DNA from: WHTK01 sp965197795
GTDB taxonomy: Bacteria; Chloroflexota; Dehalococcoidia; DSTF01; WHTK01
Assembly (NCBI GenBank): GCA_965197795.1
Contig: OZ240228.1
Coordinates: forward strand, 496,001-560,000
Length of the DNA stretch: 64,000 bases
Direction of reading: 5' to 3'
Every line of letters begins with the position of its first letter. The stretch's first letter is position 1. Positions 28,340-37,935 of this stretch are shown in pieces. Below the pieces are notes generated by a model. It was not told the DNA's origin. It ran no database searches and saw nothing but the letters and a program-made list of their open reading frames with translations. Made by a program: the position numbers and the translations under genes.

Positions 28340-29075
28340 GGCCTGCTGGCCGACGCGAAGCCGTGCACCATGTCCAGGAGCGGTGGGGCTTCAGCGAGCG
28401 TCGCGCCTGCAGGCTGATAGGCATTCAGCGATCGGTCGCACGCTACCGGCGGGTCGGAGACGACACGCCGGAGCTACGGGAGCGGCTCTGCTCCCTGGCA
28501 GCGGAGCGGCGGCGCTTTGGGTATCGCCGGTTGTTGGTGTTGCTGCGCCGGGAGGGGTTCGGCGTGAACCGCAAGCGGGCCTATCGACTCTACCGGGAAG
28601 AGGGGCTGTCCGTGCGGCGGCGGCAGCGCAAGCGTAGGCCGGCGTCGCTCGAGTCCCCACGCCGGCACTGGAGCGCCCAAAGCAGCGATGGTCGATGGAC
28701 TTCGTGTCCGACGCCCTCACCAATGGCCGGCGGATCCGAGTGCTGACCGTGATCGATGATTTCACCCGGGAGAGCCTTGCCACAGAAGTGGACATATCGT
28801 TACCGGGCCTTCGCGTGACGCAGGTGTTAGACCGACTGGCCGTTGACCGTGGCCTGCCGGAGCTGGACACCGTAGACAACGGCCCTGAATTCGCCGGGAG
28901 GGTCCTGGACGCTTGGGCTTACACCCATGGGGTGCAGCTGCACTTCATCGATCCCGGCAAGCGCGTGCAGAATGCCTACATCGAGAGCTTCAACGGGCGG
29001 CTGCGCGACGAATGCCTCAACGAGCATTGGTTCATGAGCCTTCCCTTGGCCCGGACCGTCGTGGAGAGCTGGCGG
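28336..29075 (+). pseudogene. IS3-family transposase OrfB, frameshifted and truncated
   Basis: The first part (VHHVQERWGFSERRACRLIG, GYRRLLVLLRREGFGVNRK) is in one frame to about 28690. The DDE core (WSMDFVSDAL..., LTVIDDFTRESL, TVDNGPEFAGR, AYIESFNGRLRDECLNEHW) is in another frame. The C-terminal end (IS3 proteins usually end with a RPHSSLGY-like motif) is missing. Confidence 0.8.
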
Positions 29076-29374
29076 GAACCTGGTTGTCGACTACGCCGAA
29101 CGCGCGGTGACCCTTGCAGGTCGTCCGGTCGAACTGATGGCAATTGAGTACCGGATGCTCACCGAGCTTTCGGCAAACGGCGGAAGGGTGGTGACCTACG
29201 AGCACTGCTGCAACGCATCTGGGGCGAGAGGAAGAGCGGTGACATGCGGCCCATGCGCACCGTCGTAAAGAAGCTGCGTCGCAAGCTGGGGGATGATGCG
29301 GACTTCCCCACCTACATCTTCACAGAGTCCCGTGTCGGCTACCGGATGCCGAAGGGCGAGACACCGGGAGAGTG
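29076..29374 (+). pseudogene. OmpR/KdpE-type response regulator, DNA-binding domain remnant
   Basis: The frame reads LVVDYAERAVTLAGRPVEL and AIEYRMLTELSANGGRVVTYEH, then after a frameshift near 29205 LLQRIWGERKSGDMRPMRTV and ESRVGYRMPKGE to a TGA. This is a winged-helix effector domain. Its receiver domain has been lost at the IS3 junction. Confidence 0.7.
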
Positions 29375-29679
29375 ACGACCAAAGGGCGAGACGCTCCCGA
29401 CGTTCCTCCGTCCCTACCCGTCACGCTACGGGAATCGAGAGACCTCGGGGCGTCGACAGGCTACCGAGCCACTTCTCGAAGATGGTGGTATCTACGCGTA
29501 AGCGTTGGTGGGCCTAAGTTGACGGTAGACCAGAACCATCTTTGAGATGTGGCTAGTTCTGTGAGGCTCTCGCCATAATATTCGAACAAGCCTTGGTCTG
29601 CCCACACGTAAATTGCCCGGTACATCTTAGAGACTGACGAGAAGGACGCGTCGGTTTACTCCCCCAGACGCTGATTCTC
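29375..29679. other. Intergenic region, no gene seen
   Basis: About 300 bases between the regulator remnant and the DUF4365 gene. Nothing recognisable on either strand. Confidence 0.4.
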
Positions 29680-30917
29680 CTACCGGACCTTGCCGATTTC
29701 GTACTCCACCGCTCTCAGTGCCTCCTGGCCGTCCGCCAGTTGTTGGACGGCCAGGAAGGCCCTCTGGTTTGCGCTGGCCCAAGTCTGCCTTCCCCTCTCT
29801 GAATAAAACAGGGCAATATTACCCAAGTTTGCCACAAGCCTTCGGAACACCTCGTCGACGTTGTTGCATTCATACGGAGGGAACGGCATGTCCGAGAGTT
29901 CCTCTTCAATCTGGATGATGCGCGTGCGCAGTTTCTCGGTCCTCGACAAGAAGGCCCCCTCCGAGACGGTATTGTCGGATAACGCCGCAATCTGTTCCTC
30001 CATCACTCTAAGCAGCGGAGATATCTCGCATAAGAGTGGAACGATTTTGCCGAGGTACTCTGACTTTGGCGAAGTATTTGTAGCGACATGGCGAGCTAGC
30101 TCTAGATACATTGAATTCCATGCAATATAGATGTGGTCTCCGATGTTCTCGCCGCTTAAGGACAACGGCCGATGTTGCTCTGGGAGATCAGGGTCAACCC
30201 ATTGACTGCGGCAAATTGGATTGCTCGTGGCGTAGTCGTTGGCACTCGCGTAGAGGAAAGTCCAGACTACTTTTGCCTCGGAGTCTCCCCAACGGCCCTG
30301 AGAAAGGTGGTTCCGGTGGTATATCCTCTTGGCTCCGTCATTCGTCAACTGGCGCACGATTGAAGCAACCTCAGTCTTGTTAAGCGTGCTATTCACAACG
30401 ACCCTGAAAGAACACCTCTTTGCCCCTGCATGACCCACATCGGACTCCTCAAAGATGGTGTAACTGCTGGCAGAAACCACGGCGTCAACAGGTCGGTGAA
30501 AGTGGGTGCAGACTCAGAATCCACCTGCTGGGACATCGGTATCAGGAATTTGTACCCTTTCCCTGTCGATATGGCCGTCTGTCTATTAACGACCTGCCAA
30601 TAAATCTGACGATTGTCCACATCGCAAAGGCAGACCAACACCGGCAAGCAGTGATCAGTCCAATATTCAACGTGGGTCCGGTCAGCGCGGAAGACATAGG
30701 AATCGCCTTCCCGTTTGGTGAAGTAGCTCGGTCCGGACTTTAGCTGAATTCCGAGTAACCTGCCTGTAGGGTGCTCGGCCTCGATTAGCTCGGCATGAGC
30801 ATCTATGCCATAGTCCTCTGCAGACTGGGGTCTAAACGCAAAGCCGAGGGCCTCAAACGAGTCCATCGCCACAGCCACTCCTCGTTGCGCTATTCGATCC
30901 GACTTAGGAGATATCAA
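29680..30917 (-). pseudogene. DUF4365-domain protein, one frameshift
   Basis: The N-terminal part (30917 to about 30470) has RGVAVAMDSFEALGF, EDYGIDAHAEL and LLGIQLKSGPSYF, the DUF4365 signature, a nuclease-like fold with D...QxK in place of the usual D...ExK. The C-terminal part (about 30475 to 29680) continues with SASSYTIFEESDVGHAG in another frame and ends with a helical region. One base lost near 30475 would explain the break. DUF4365 proteins are often found near defence genes, and this one lies in the defence-rich island. The N-terminal half could still be made alone. Confidence 0.65.
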
Positions 30918-31249
30918 CTCACACCGCTCCTAGGAAATGCCCCCTGTCGCCATTTAGCATCGTATCTGAGCGCTGCAAATTCGTAACTGAGGACATGCAT
31001 AAAAACACGTCAAAACAGGCCCAAAACACGTCAAAAACGCGCAAAAACAGGCCAGAACCGCAGAGGCACCTTCGCGATGGGCGATGTCGACCTGATGGCA
31101 GGAGGCTAACGGGGTACGACCCTGACCTGCCCCAGTCTTTGTACCACTTCCTGTGAAAGCGGACCAAGATGGCCTGCGCCCCTAACGTCCTTGTAGCCAT
31201 GACAACAAGCGCGACGGGAGGACGGGTCTGAACTTTCGGTGGACATCCG
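30918..31249. other. Element-end-like A-rich repeats, no gene
   Basis: Between 30990 and 31042 the phrases acgtcaaaacaggcc, acgtcaaaaacgcgc and aaaaacaggcc alternate. They resemble the runs beside the tRNA-Lys fragments at 21246 and 49492, but no tRNA sequence is here. A gene was not seen. Confidence 0.4.
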
Positions 31250-32022
31250 TCATAGGGATCTGACCGCGTCCTCGATGGCCGATGTTGCGTCCTGATAGTC
31301 TGTTCCCGGCGAAAAGGTCAGCGGCTCTCCCAAGCGGATCTCGACCTTCCCCCGCCGGAGGACGGGGAATCGTGCGGGGGAACCTAGTTTACGGATGCAT
31401 AGGCGCAGCGGGACCACGGGAATTCGCTCCTCGACGGCGACCAGGCCGGTACCGTTCATGAAGGGCTTGATCGGCCCTCCAATGGTGAGTTCACCCTCCG
31501 GATATATCAGGACCGACCAGCCGTTGTCCATGATTTTGCCCATGTTCTCAAGGCTGGGCCTTATTGAGCCCTCCTTAGCGAACGGGAAGGCGTTTGCCAG
31601 TAAGGGGTTCATGATCCACAATACCGGATTCTTCCAGAGATCGGCTGCCCCGGCGACCGCCATCCGACGCCGCCACTTGACAGGGACCGCCTTGATGATC
31701 AGCGGGTTATCCAGGCCGAGGTTATGGTTCGACGCGAGGAGCACCGGGCCGGTGATGCCTTCCAGGTTCTCCCGGCCCACCACCTTTAGACCATAGGCAA
31801 GGCTGACGAGGGGGAAGACGACCGCCCGTTGGAGGAATCCGCGAAGGATACGGCACCACCATTGCATACCCCAGCCTGGAAACCTCATCATCGGCTGGTT
31901 CCTTGAACCCTCTTCGACGAGATCCTCCAGCTGCCGGACGGTCATTTCCGGGCTCAACTGGCTCTCATCCATGTAAACGCCTAACTCTGCCTCTATTGCC
32001 GACAGCAACTCAACCGTGGGGT
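31250..32022 (-). pseudogene. Acyl carrier-PlsC acyltransferase fusion, N-terminally truncated
   Basis: The C-terminal two thirds is a 1-acylglycerol-3-phosphate acyltransferase domain: LLASNHNLGLDNP (an NHxxxxD-type motif in which His-Asn precedes the Asp), PFAKEGS and IYPEGELTIGG. Before it lies the end of an acyl-carrier-like domain (TVELLSAIEAELGVYMDE, MTVRQLEDLVEEG). Such fusions usually follow an AMP-binding domain, which is absent. The frame is joined at about 32023 to an IS1182 remnant, so the 5' end has been lost. Confidence 0.7.
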
Positions 32023-32408
32023 TACGAGATCTTGTTGACGCCCTGCACGACCGCACACTTGTATAACCGCTTGCCTGCGACCAGCCCGGGCATGGGCGCT
32101 GTACGGCAATGTAGTAGCTATGGCTGTCCTTAGGATTGGATATCGTCTGGAACTTCCTCGTAGCCGTACGAGGCAAGGGACAGGATTAGCTTGCGTGGGT
32201 CCTTCGCCCGGTATCGATTGTTTGGGTCTGCCTGCTGCTGGACGGACGCTGGCTTCTCGCAGACTTTGGGATCGCTCGATTTGCCGAGAAGTCCACCAGC
32301 GCGAATACTCGAAAGCACAATACGGCGCAGTAGGTGGTCCTGGGGTACGAGACCGTCCAATGACAACTGGTAATACAGCTTCGTCCCGAACTCTCGCTCG
32401 CCCATCAT
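32023..32408 (-). mobile_element. IS1182-family remnant
   Basis: The N terminus of a transposase, MMGEREFGTKLYYQLSLDGL and VPQDHLLRRI, starts at 32408. After an internal deletion the element's other end follows (about 32024-32070, gttacgagatcttgttgacg...). The latter sequence recurs at 51712-51765. Confidence 0.65.
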
Positions 32409-32535
32409 GGGCTCCCTCCTCCAAACTAAGGTCGCCCCTATCGATCATATCATTGATCAGATCCTGCCGGGAGTTTGGTAACAGGCCCCGGCCATAGTGT
32501 CAGTTCGCAGGGGGTATTCTCTGTCGCAGACTTCG

Positions 32536-32877
32536 ATGACGGCCTGGATTGCGCTGAACTCGACGGTGCGGTTCCTCCTCGAACTGTGCGCCCTGCTGGC
32601 CCTCATGTACTGGGGCATCCTCACCGGCGACAGTATGGCGGAAGGGATCGTCATCGGTGCCTTGGCTCCCGGCGTGGCCATCTTCGTTTGGTGGAAGCTG
32701 GTCGCGCCGAAGTCAGCGTCGCGGCTGACTGACACAGGCAGGTTTCTGGTCGAAATGGCAGTGTTCGGTCTGTCGGCTCTTGCCCTCGTCGCCGCCGGCC
32801 AGGCGCTACTGGCCATCTCATTCGCAGTCGTCGCCGTCCTCAACGCCAGCTTTCTCCTCGTCGCGCCCAGGAGCTGA
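32536..32877 (+). CDS. YrdB-family (DUF2568) membrane protein, copy A
   Basis: A 113-residue protein with four hydrophobic helices (RFLLELCALLALMYWGIL; IVIGALAPGVAIFVWW; FLVEMAVFGLSALALV; ISFAVVAVLNASFLLV). YrdB is a small inner-membrane protein of unknown function. ATG 32536 is preferred because it lies just before the first helix. The protein differs from the copy at 55853 at only a few residues. Confidence 0.8.
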   Translation: MTAWIALNSTVRFLLELCALLALMYWGILTGDSMAEGIVIGALAPGVAIFVWWKLVAPKSASRLTDTGRFLVEMAVFGLSALALVAAGQALLAISFAVVAVLNASFLLVAPRS

Positions 32878-32892
32878 TCACATCCCGTCTAC

Positions 32893-32921
32893 GAGACGAG
32901 GCCCCTTTGGGGCCTCGTCTC
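32893..32921. terminator. Terminator hairpin after YrdB copy A
   Basis: A perfect 13-bp stem GAGACGAGGCCCC / GGGGCCTCGTCTC with a TTT loop lies between convergent genes and could serve both strands. Confidence 0.8.
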
Positions 32922-32935
32922 GGGGCCTTCAGTGC

Positions 32936-33088
32936 CTACTCGCTTGCTTCTTTCGCTGGGCCCGCCGCCGTGGTCCGCTCCGGGTCGTCGCCACGGTGAC
33001 CTGCGGGGCAAGCCTCTGGTTGCCTATCGCCGCCTATGACGAAGCCCTTCATGCAGGCTCGACAGAACCAGCGGCTCTGACCCTCCGC
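32936..33088 (-). pseudogene. RAMA-domain gene, C-terminal remnant
   Basis: Only the zinc-finger-like end remains: EGQSRWFCRACMKGFV, then PEACPAGHRGDDPERTTA. The intact gene is at 56254-56757. The remnant is joined at about 33088 to an unrelated fragment. Confidence 0.7.
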
Positions 33089-33302
33089 ATTGGCTGACTC
33101 CAACGGGCTGCAGTTCGAGCTGACATTGGACGAGGCCCTTCCGGTCGGCTTCACGTTGCAGGTGGGCGCGACCACCCTCAGCTCGCAAGACGCCAGCATC
33201 CGTGAATACTCCTCCGGTGCCACCCAATACGGGTGGGCGAACCAGGGAGTGATGCTGGCGGATGTGGACACCGTGGGGGTCAGCCTCACCCAGGCCGACT
33301 GA
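33089..33302 (+). pseudogene. C-terminal fragment of a secreted repeat protein
   Basis: The frame reads FELTLDEALPVGFTLQVGAT, then YGWANQGVMLADVDTVGVSL and a stop. This beta-strand pattern occurs in large extracellular repeat proteins like the giant gene at 57.3 kb. No start or signal peptide is present. Confidence 0.45.
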
Positions 33303-33770
33303 CCTGCCCCCTTGCTCGGAATTGCGGACAACCCAAAAGAGCCTCACAGATGGGTACGTCCGGGCGGGGGCCGCCGCCTCGCCCGGACCGGGACTCTCTT
33401 GGGCATGGGGGAGCGGACGGAAAGCGGCGGGAGCGCAAGCGTTGTTCCGTCCGCTGCGCGGTTGCCACACGGCCCGGAGGCTCCCGTAGGAGGACGCCCG
33501 GCGTATACCTTTGAAGGACCGGCTCGATGCCGAGACAACGCATACACCACACCAGAGAGACCTACGACGCTTGGTCAGACGGATGGGCGTGGAGTTGACG
33601 ATGGTTGTGACACTGCGCCGTCGGGGGCCTGCATGACGATCTCGCGACCCGCACCGTGGCCCAGGCGCTCAACGCCTCAGCCACGGGCACTCCTCCAGGG
33701 AGACCTCCCGCCCGTCGGCCCGCCGGAAGGCCCCGACCCAATAGTGACGACCCTTCCAAAACGCTGACTA
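33303..33770. other. Region without a recognisable gene
   Basis: It begins with TGACCTGCCCCCTTG, similar to the outer end of the IS3-type element, so it may hold another worn IS end. No credible protein-coding frame was seen. Confidence 0.35.
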
Positions 33771-33835
33771 ATTATGTTTCTGTGATTGGTTAGCCATCTG
33801 TTGTGCAAACGCCTGGGGCGTTTGCTTCCTCACCG
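33771..33835 (-). mobile_element. IS3-family OrfB C-terminal scrap
   Basis: The minus strand reads KQTPQAFAQQMANQSQKHN then stop, similar to NQTPQEFAQQMA at 57.05 kb. A perfect 9-bp hairpin GCAAACGCC/GGCGTTTGC (33805-33825) lies within it. Confidence 0.5.
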
Positions 33836-33899
33836 CAGCCAGTCTTGCTCTCCGCCGCAAACTGCCATCCGCCGGTGGCCGTTGAGCGGCCCCTGTTCC

Positions 33900-35525
33900 T
33901 CAGGCACACAATAGCGGTTTGAATGCATAGCCCAAGTCGGAGAGCTCGGCTAACACTTGTTCAAGTGCCGCAACCGTCTGAGTTCGGTCACCACCGCCAT
34001 CGTGCATAAGAATTATCTTGCCCGGCCCACTGCCTTCCCTTATGGCTGAAACGATTTCGTCGACTCCAGGTCGCGCCCAGTCGCGTGGGTCGACATCCCA
34101 AAGCACCAGCGCATAGCCGAGTTCTGCGGCATATGCACGAGTAAAGGAGTCGGTCGCTCCGTAGGGAGGTCGCAGGCACCGTGTCGAGGCAGCACCCGCC
34201 AACTCATCGAGAATTGACTGAGCTGCTGTCACCTCGTTGAAAAAGGCGTCGTGGTCGATTCCCTGGAGAGAAGCGTGCGACATGGTGTGGTTGGCGATGG
34301 AGTGGCCCTCCAACGCAGCCCTCCGAGTAAACTCCGGCATCGTTTGCACGTTGACTCCCAACACGAAGAATGTGCCTTTCGCATTGAAACGGGCAAGGAG
34401 GTCGAGCACTTGCCCCGTGAAGGGAGCGCTGGGGCCGTCATCGAAAGTGAGGTAGACGAACAAACCACTCTCCGGGGGTGGCTGAACACCACTAACCGGC
34501 CTTGACTGGGTTGGTGTTGCCAGCGCGACCACTTCGGGGGTCGCTGTCGGGGTGTCCGGAGGCGGGCTAGTCGGGGAGCTCAAGGAAGGGATGGTGGATG
34601 AGCGCCTCTGAAGTTGGACGTCAAGGCTATAGTCCAGTTCGTCTCCTGCAAGCGTGATCACTCTAATCGCATAGTCCTGACTACTGGGCAAGATGCCGGT
34701 GAATCGAGCTTTGAACTCCGTCACACTGACCAGGACTTGTCCGTCGGTAAGCCCATAAACCGACAGAATGGCATTCGAGAACTGACTCCTCAATGCGACT
34801 TGGAGTTCTTGTCCTGCTTCTCCTTCCAAAACGTAATCACCAAGTTCCCCGGGAGCCAAACGTCCCATGACGGTTTCCCCTTCTCCCCCATTGACCTCGA
34901 TGCGCTCGGGCGTGAACCCATAATCGCCGGGACTTGGTGGCGGAGCGGTGGAAGTCTCTTCGCTTAGCAGAACTAGCTCGTCTCCTTCGAGGACATAGGT
35001 ACGAGTAACTTCAGTCGTCAGGTACGCGAACGGGTCATCAGGCCCCCTTACACGCATGCCGACAACGATCTGGCTGTCCACTATCCTGACCGAGCGAACT
35101 GCCACTCTATCGCCTAGCAGTGTCGTTGCCGCCATCTCCGGGTGCCCATCGACGTTGAGGGCCGCTACAAGATAAATGAACGTCCCGGAGCCACCGGGGT
35201 CCACGATAAGGATGGGCGCTGCATCGATCGAACTGCCGTTATCGATGCGGCCGAAGCTGCGAACTTGAGCCAAGCGAACAACGGTCTCTGTGGCAGAGCC
35301 TGGGGCCGCCTGCTGGCGAAACTCGCCGCTTTCTAATTGTGCGATCCCATCGGGCTCCACGAATTCAACTGGATAAGCGGCGTTCTCTAGCTGATCCCAC
35401 GTGAGGACTTGCTGATCCCCTCCGCATGCTGTTAGCGCAAGAAGAAGAGCGGCCACCGCAGCGACATACTTCAACTGACCGATTCGGAAGGTCGAGTCGC
35501 GTGAAGAATCACGTACTTGTATCAC
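33900..35525 (-). CDS. Lipoprotein with C-terminal polysaccharide deacetylase (NodB) domain
   Basis: A 541-residue protein. From the GTG at 35525 it begins with a lipoprotein signal, RIGQLKYVAAVAALLLALTAC, so the protein is anchored outside. The N-terminal half (about 25-350) is beta-rich with no clear family. The NodB domain (about 365-541) has the metal motifs TFDDGPS, HSIANHTMSHAS and RPPYGA, then WDVDPRDW and ILMHDGGG. It should remove acetyl groups from a cell-wall or surface glycan. The GTG start is chosen because the longer frame upstream is made of duplicated YrdB DNA. An inverted repeat TATCAC..GTGATA overlaps the start. Confidence 0.85.
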   Translation of the reverse strand: MIQVRDSSRDSTFRIGQLKYVAAVAALLLALTACGGDQQVLTWDQLENAAYPVEFVEPDGIAQLESGEFRQQAAPGSATETVVRLAQVRSFGRIDNGSSIDAAPILIVDPGGSGTFIYLVAALNVDGHPEMAATTLLGDRVAVRSVRIVDSQIVVGMRVRGPDDPFAYLTTEVTRTYVLEGDELVLLSEETSTAPPPSPGDYGFTPERIEVNGGEGETVMGRLAPGELGDYVLEGEAGQELQVALRSQFSNAILSVYGLTDGQVLVSVTEFKARFTGILPSSQDYAIRVITLAGDELDYSLDVQLQRRSSTIPSLSSPTSPPPDTPTATPEVVALATPTQSRPVSGVQPPPESGLFVYLTFDDGPSAPFTGQVLDLLARFNAKGTFFVLGVNVQTMPEFTRRAALEGHSIANHTMSHASLQGIDHDAFFNEVTAAQSILDELAGAASTRCLRPPYGATDSFTRAYAAELGYALVLWDVDPRDWARPGVDEIVSAIREGSGPGKIILMHDGGGDRTQTVAALEQVLAELSDLGYAFKPLLCA

Positions 35526-35589
35526 GCACGTGATAGTAGAGGAGCTTTCGGCTTTCGGACAACCAAGTGCACCGTAGGCAAGATCCAGT

Positions 35590-35770
35590 TGGCAGCGACA
35601 GTATGACGGAAGGGATCGTCCTCGGTGCCTTGGCGCCCGGCGCCGGCCAGGTGCTCCAGGCCATCTCATGCGCAGTCGTCGCCGTCCTCAACGCCGGCTT
35701 TCTCATCGTCGCACCCAAGAGCTGATCGCATCGCATGTACGAGACGAGGCCCCTACGGGGGCCTCGTCCT
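35590..35770 (+). pseudogene. YrdB cassette, internally deleted copy C
   Basis: The + strand has AVVAVLNAGFLIVAPKS then stop, preceded by a shortened MTEGIVLGALAPGA, and followed by the same terminator (ACGAGGCCCC TAC GGGGCCTCGT). The middle of the gene is missing. Confidence 0.7.
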
Positions 35771-36182
35771 GGGCGCCGTCAGCGTCGCTTCCATCTCAGC
35801 CAGGTACCAGTCCATGCGGTCCTTGAACTCTTCGACGTCGGTGAAACAAATTAGAGTCATTTGGAAAAGGCTTCAGTAAGAGTGTCTCGTACAGAAGGAT
35901 TTGTATGTCTTCGTGCAGAGGCCCTTGTTTCTCTAGGTACTTGTGCTACCTCCACTATCGGCCTACTGTCAGCGGTCTGCGCAGACCAGCACCTCTTCTT
36001 TTTGTAGGGTAGGCTGCCGGCTACTCGAAGCACCTTTTCGTCGGCCCCCTCCGAACCGTCCCGGTATGCATCACGTTGACCAGGATCTTGCGCTGCTTGT
36101 CGACCTGACGGACCCCTTGGCGTTGCCTGACTATGGGAGACGGTGGTGGTTTGGGGACGTTTGAGATTCGCTTGTTAAGAAT
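35771..36182. other. Region without a recognisable gene
   Basis: About 400 bases between the YrdB remnant and the tRNA-Lys fragment; only short open frames without family-like sequence. Confidence 0.35.
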
Positions 36183-36228
36183 TGGTGGCCCTCTGGGATT
36201 CGAACCCAGGACCGACGGATTAAAAGTC
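36183..36228 (-). repeat. tRNA-Lys 3'-half fragment, variant (copy 2)
   Basis: The same layout as at 21189 (anticodon loop CTTTTAA through T arm to CCA), but the T stem is CTGGG/CCCAG instead of CAGGG/CCCTG and the acceptor end differs. The 5' half is absent. It may mark another integration event nested in the island. Confidence 0.7.
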
Positions 36229-36415
36229 ACCTCCTCTAGATTCATTTTGGCAATTTTGGCACTACCTTCGACCACCTCCAAGAATGCCTAACGAAACCCC
36301 TACTCACTTGCGAACATATGTCCGCGTAACTATGATCACGCCATGCCGACCATCGATCGGCCTCGGTCGCGCAACTGTAAACTTAGGCTGATAGCTTGCA
36401 TGGGGGCTCTCTCGT

Positions 36416-36844
36416 ATGGATCGACTGAGTACAGAGAAGCGCATGGCGGTATTCGGCTTTGCGGGCGTGATTATCGGTGCCGTCCTCCCGTGGGCTCGAA
36501 TTCTCCCGTTCAGCGTCCCCGGCACTGACGGGAACGGTGTGATAACACTCGCTCTGGGCGGCGTCGGTCTTTTGTTCATCATGTTCGGATACACATCGTT
36601 CACGGCAGCGGCCGCCGCTGTTCTCGCGGTCATTGCTCTTGGAATAGGAATTTACGAAATCTCCAACATAAGCTCAGTGTTTCCGCTTCTGGAAGATCCG
36701 TCCTTGTACCCTCCAGACCTCGGAGGTTACCCCGTTACGGTTGGGTCCGGCCTATGGCTCACAGTCTTCGGCGGTCTGATGGCCGCATTCGGTGGAATCC
36801 TCGGAGCGATCCGTGTACGACCTCAGGCCCTTGACCAAGCCTAA
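36416..36844 (+). CDS. Small membrane protein of unknown function
   Basis: A 142-residue protein with about four hydrophobic segments (MAVFGFAGVIIGAVLPWARI; ITLALGGVGLLFIMFG; FTAAAAAVLAVIALGIGIY; GSGLWLTVFGGLMAAFGGIL). It resembles uncharacterised actinobacterial/chloroflexal four-helix proteins. No function can be assigned. Confidence 0.7.
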   Translation: MDRLSTEKRMAVFGFAGVIIGAVLPWARILPFSVPGTDGNGVITLALGGVGLLFIMFGYTSFTAAAAAVLAVIALGIGIYEISNISSVFPLLEDPSLYPPDLGGYPVTVGSGLWLTVFGGLMAAFGGILGAIRVRPQALDQA

Positions 36845-37003
36845 TAGACGCCGGCCGCATCTACGTTGTCTACGACTAGGGCTGCACCGACCCCCCATGA
36901 GTACCGCGACGGGGCTCTCTTCCAGTTCGACCAATTGGTGGCCTCTCGCCGGCCGGAAGCAAGCTGGGTCGGCGAGATACGCAACCGAGACGGAAGCGGA
37001 GGG

Positions 37004-37636
37004 GTGATCGTACTTGTGCGGTTTTGTAAATCGAGCCACACGCTGCTCTATTTGCTTGTATTTGCACTCGTTTTGACCCTGGCTTGTTCGAACCCAAAGG
37101 ATGTGAATACTCGAGACCTGTTGTCAGCAATGCCTGCTGAAGCGCTCCCACCCGACTTCAGGGAACGGGGTCGCGATCCTGGGTTCCCTGGTTCCACCAC
37201 TAGTCGCTATCCCCCTCCAAGCCTTCGAATGTGGTACGGCGATAACGCGGGCAATGGCGTGCTCTTCGTGATCGCCGTCGAGCCTGCCGATGCGCGGTTA
37301 GATAGACATATACAGTCGTACGAGACCGACCTGCGCAGAGCTAGAGAGGAATGTGATCCATCCGCAGACGCCACATCCCAGTCATGCAGCTATAGACAAC
37401 TGCCCGACCCTGAGCTTGGAGAAGACTCTGCCGCATACGAGTCTCCTGGCAACCCGGCCGGTTCCCATGCCGGTCAAACGATCCGCTCCTATCTTTTTGT
37501 GAATAGCAGGGTTTTCGCCTCGATGGTGATTTTTTATTCTGAGTCGTCCCTGAGTGAAGGCCTCCAGAGGACACTGTTGGCGGCACTGGATGAGGGCGTC
37601 GCGGCGCTTGTTGAGAGCAAATTCGGGCAGGATTGA
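37004..37636 (+). CDS. Probable lipoprotein of unknown function
   Basis: A 210-residue frame from GTG 37004 that begins with a signal-like SSHTLLYLLVFALVLTLAC followed by SNPKD, a good lipobox. The start is chosen so that the signal is N-terminal; an upstream ATG (36866) would place 46 residues before it, and GTG 37016 is also possible. The mature part has a Glu/Arg-rich helix (YETDLRRAREECDP) and no known domain. Confidence 0.6.
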   Translation: MIVLVRFCKSSHTLLYLLVFALVLTLACSNPKDVNTRDLLSAMPAEALPPDFRERGRDPGFPGSTTSRYPPPSLRMWYGDNAGNGVLFVIAVEPADARLDRHIQSYETDLRRAREECDPSADATSQSCSYRQLPDPELGEDSAAYESPGNPAGSHAGQTIRSYLFVNSRVFASMVIFYSESSLSEGLQRTLLAALDEGVAALVESKFGQD

Positions 37637-37935
37637 GTTCCCAAACCAGTATCCCATCGGCGCCGTGATGATGATCAGGGCAGCAGGTGACGGCGTCCGC
37701 TTCAAGCAGCGGCCAGAGAGGCTCCCGGCGGGAGCCAGCTGCCGGACCAGCACTAGTGCTGAACAATATTCTCTTCGGAGCCAAAGGTATGTGGCCCACC
37801 AATGTTTACCGTTGACAGAACCGAGTGTTCGAGGCGGCCGAGCAGTAGGTTGGATACCCATCAGGAGAGGGTTTACTTTCTCTGACCGATGGCTAGTTCA
37901 GCTCACGGTCAAGCCCTCCAGATCCAACCCGACCC
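37637..37935. other. Intergenic, no gene
   Basis: Nothing recognisable except a GGCTCCC-GGC-GGGAGCC hairpin near 37720. Confidence 0.35.

Larger units (their letters stand above)
28006..29075 (+). mobile_element. IS3-family element, 5' part, truncated
   Basis: The left end TGACCTGCCCCCCG starts at 28006, followed by orfA (28073-28339) and most of orfB. The right end is missing: after WREP near 29075 the sequence becomes a response-regulator remnant. A second left end is at 51132 and a right end at 56985-57123. Confidence 0.82.
32480..33088. repeat. Duplicated YrdB/RAMA cassette, copy A (about 600 bp)
   Basis: Nearly identical to 55793-56404. It contains the whole YrdB gene, its terminator, and the 3' end of the convergent RAMA gene. 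A shorter, internally deleted copy lies at 35590-35770. Confidence 0.85.
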
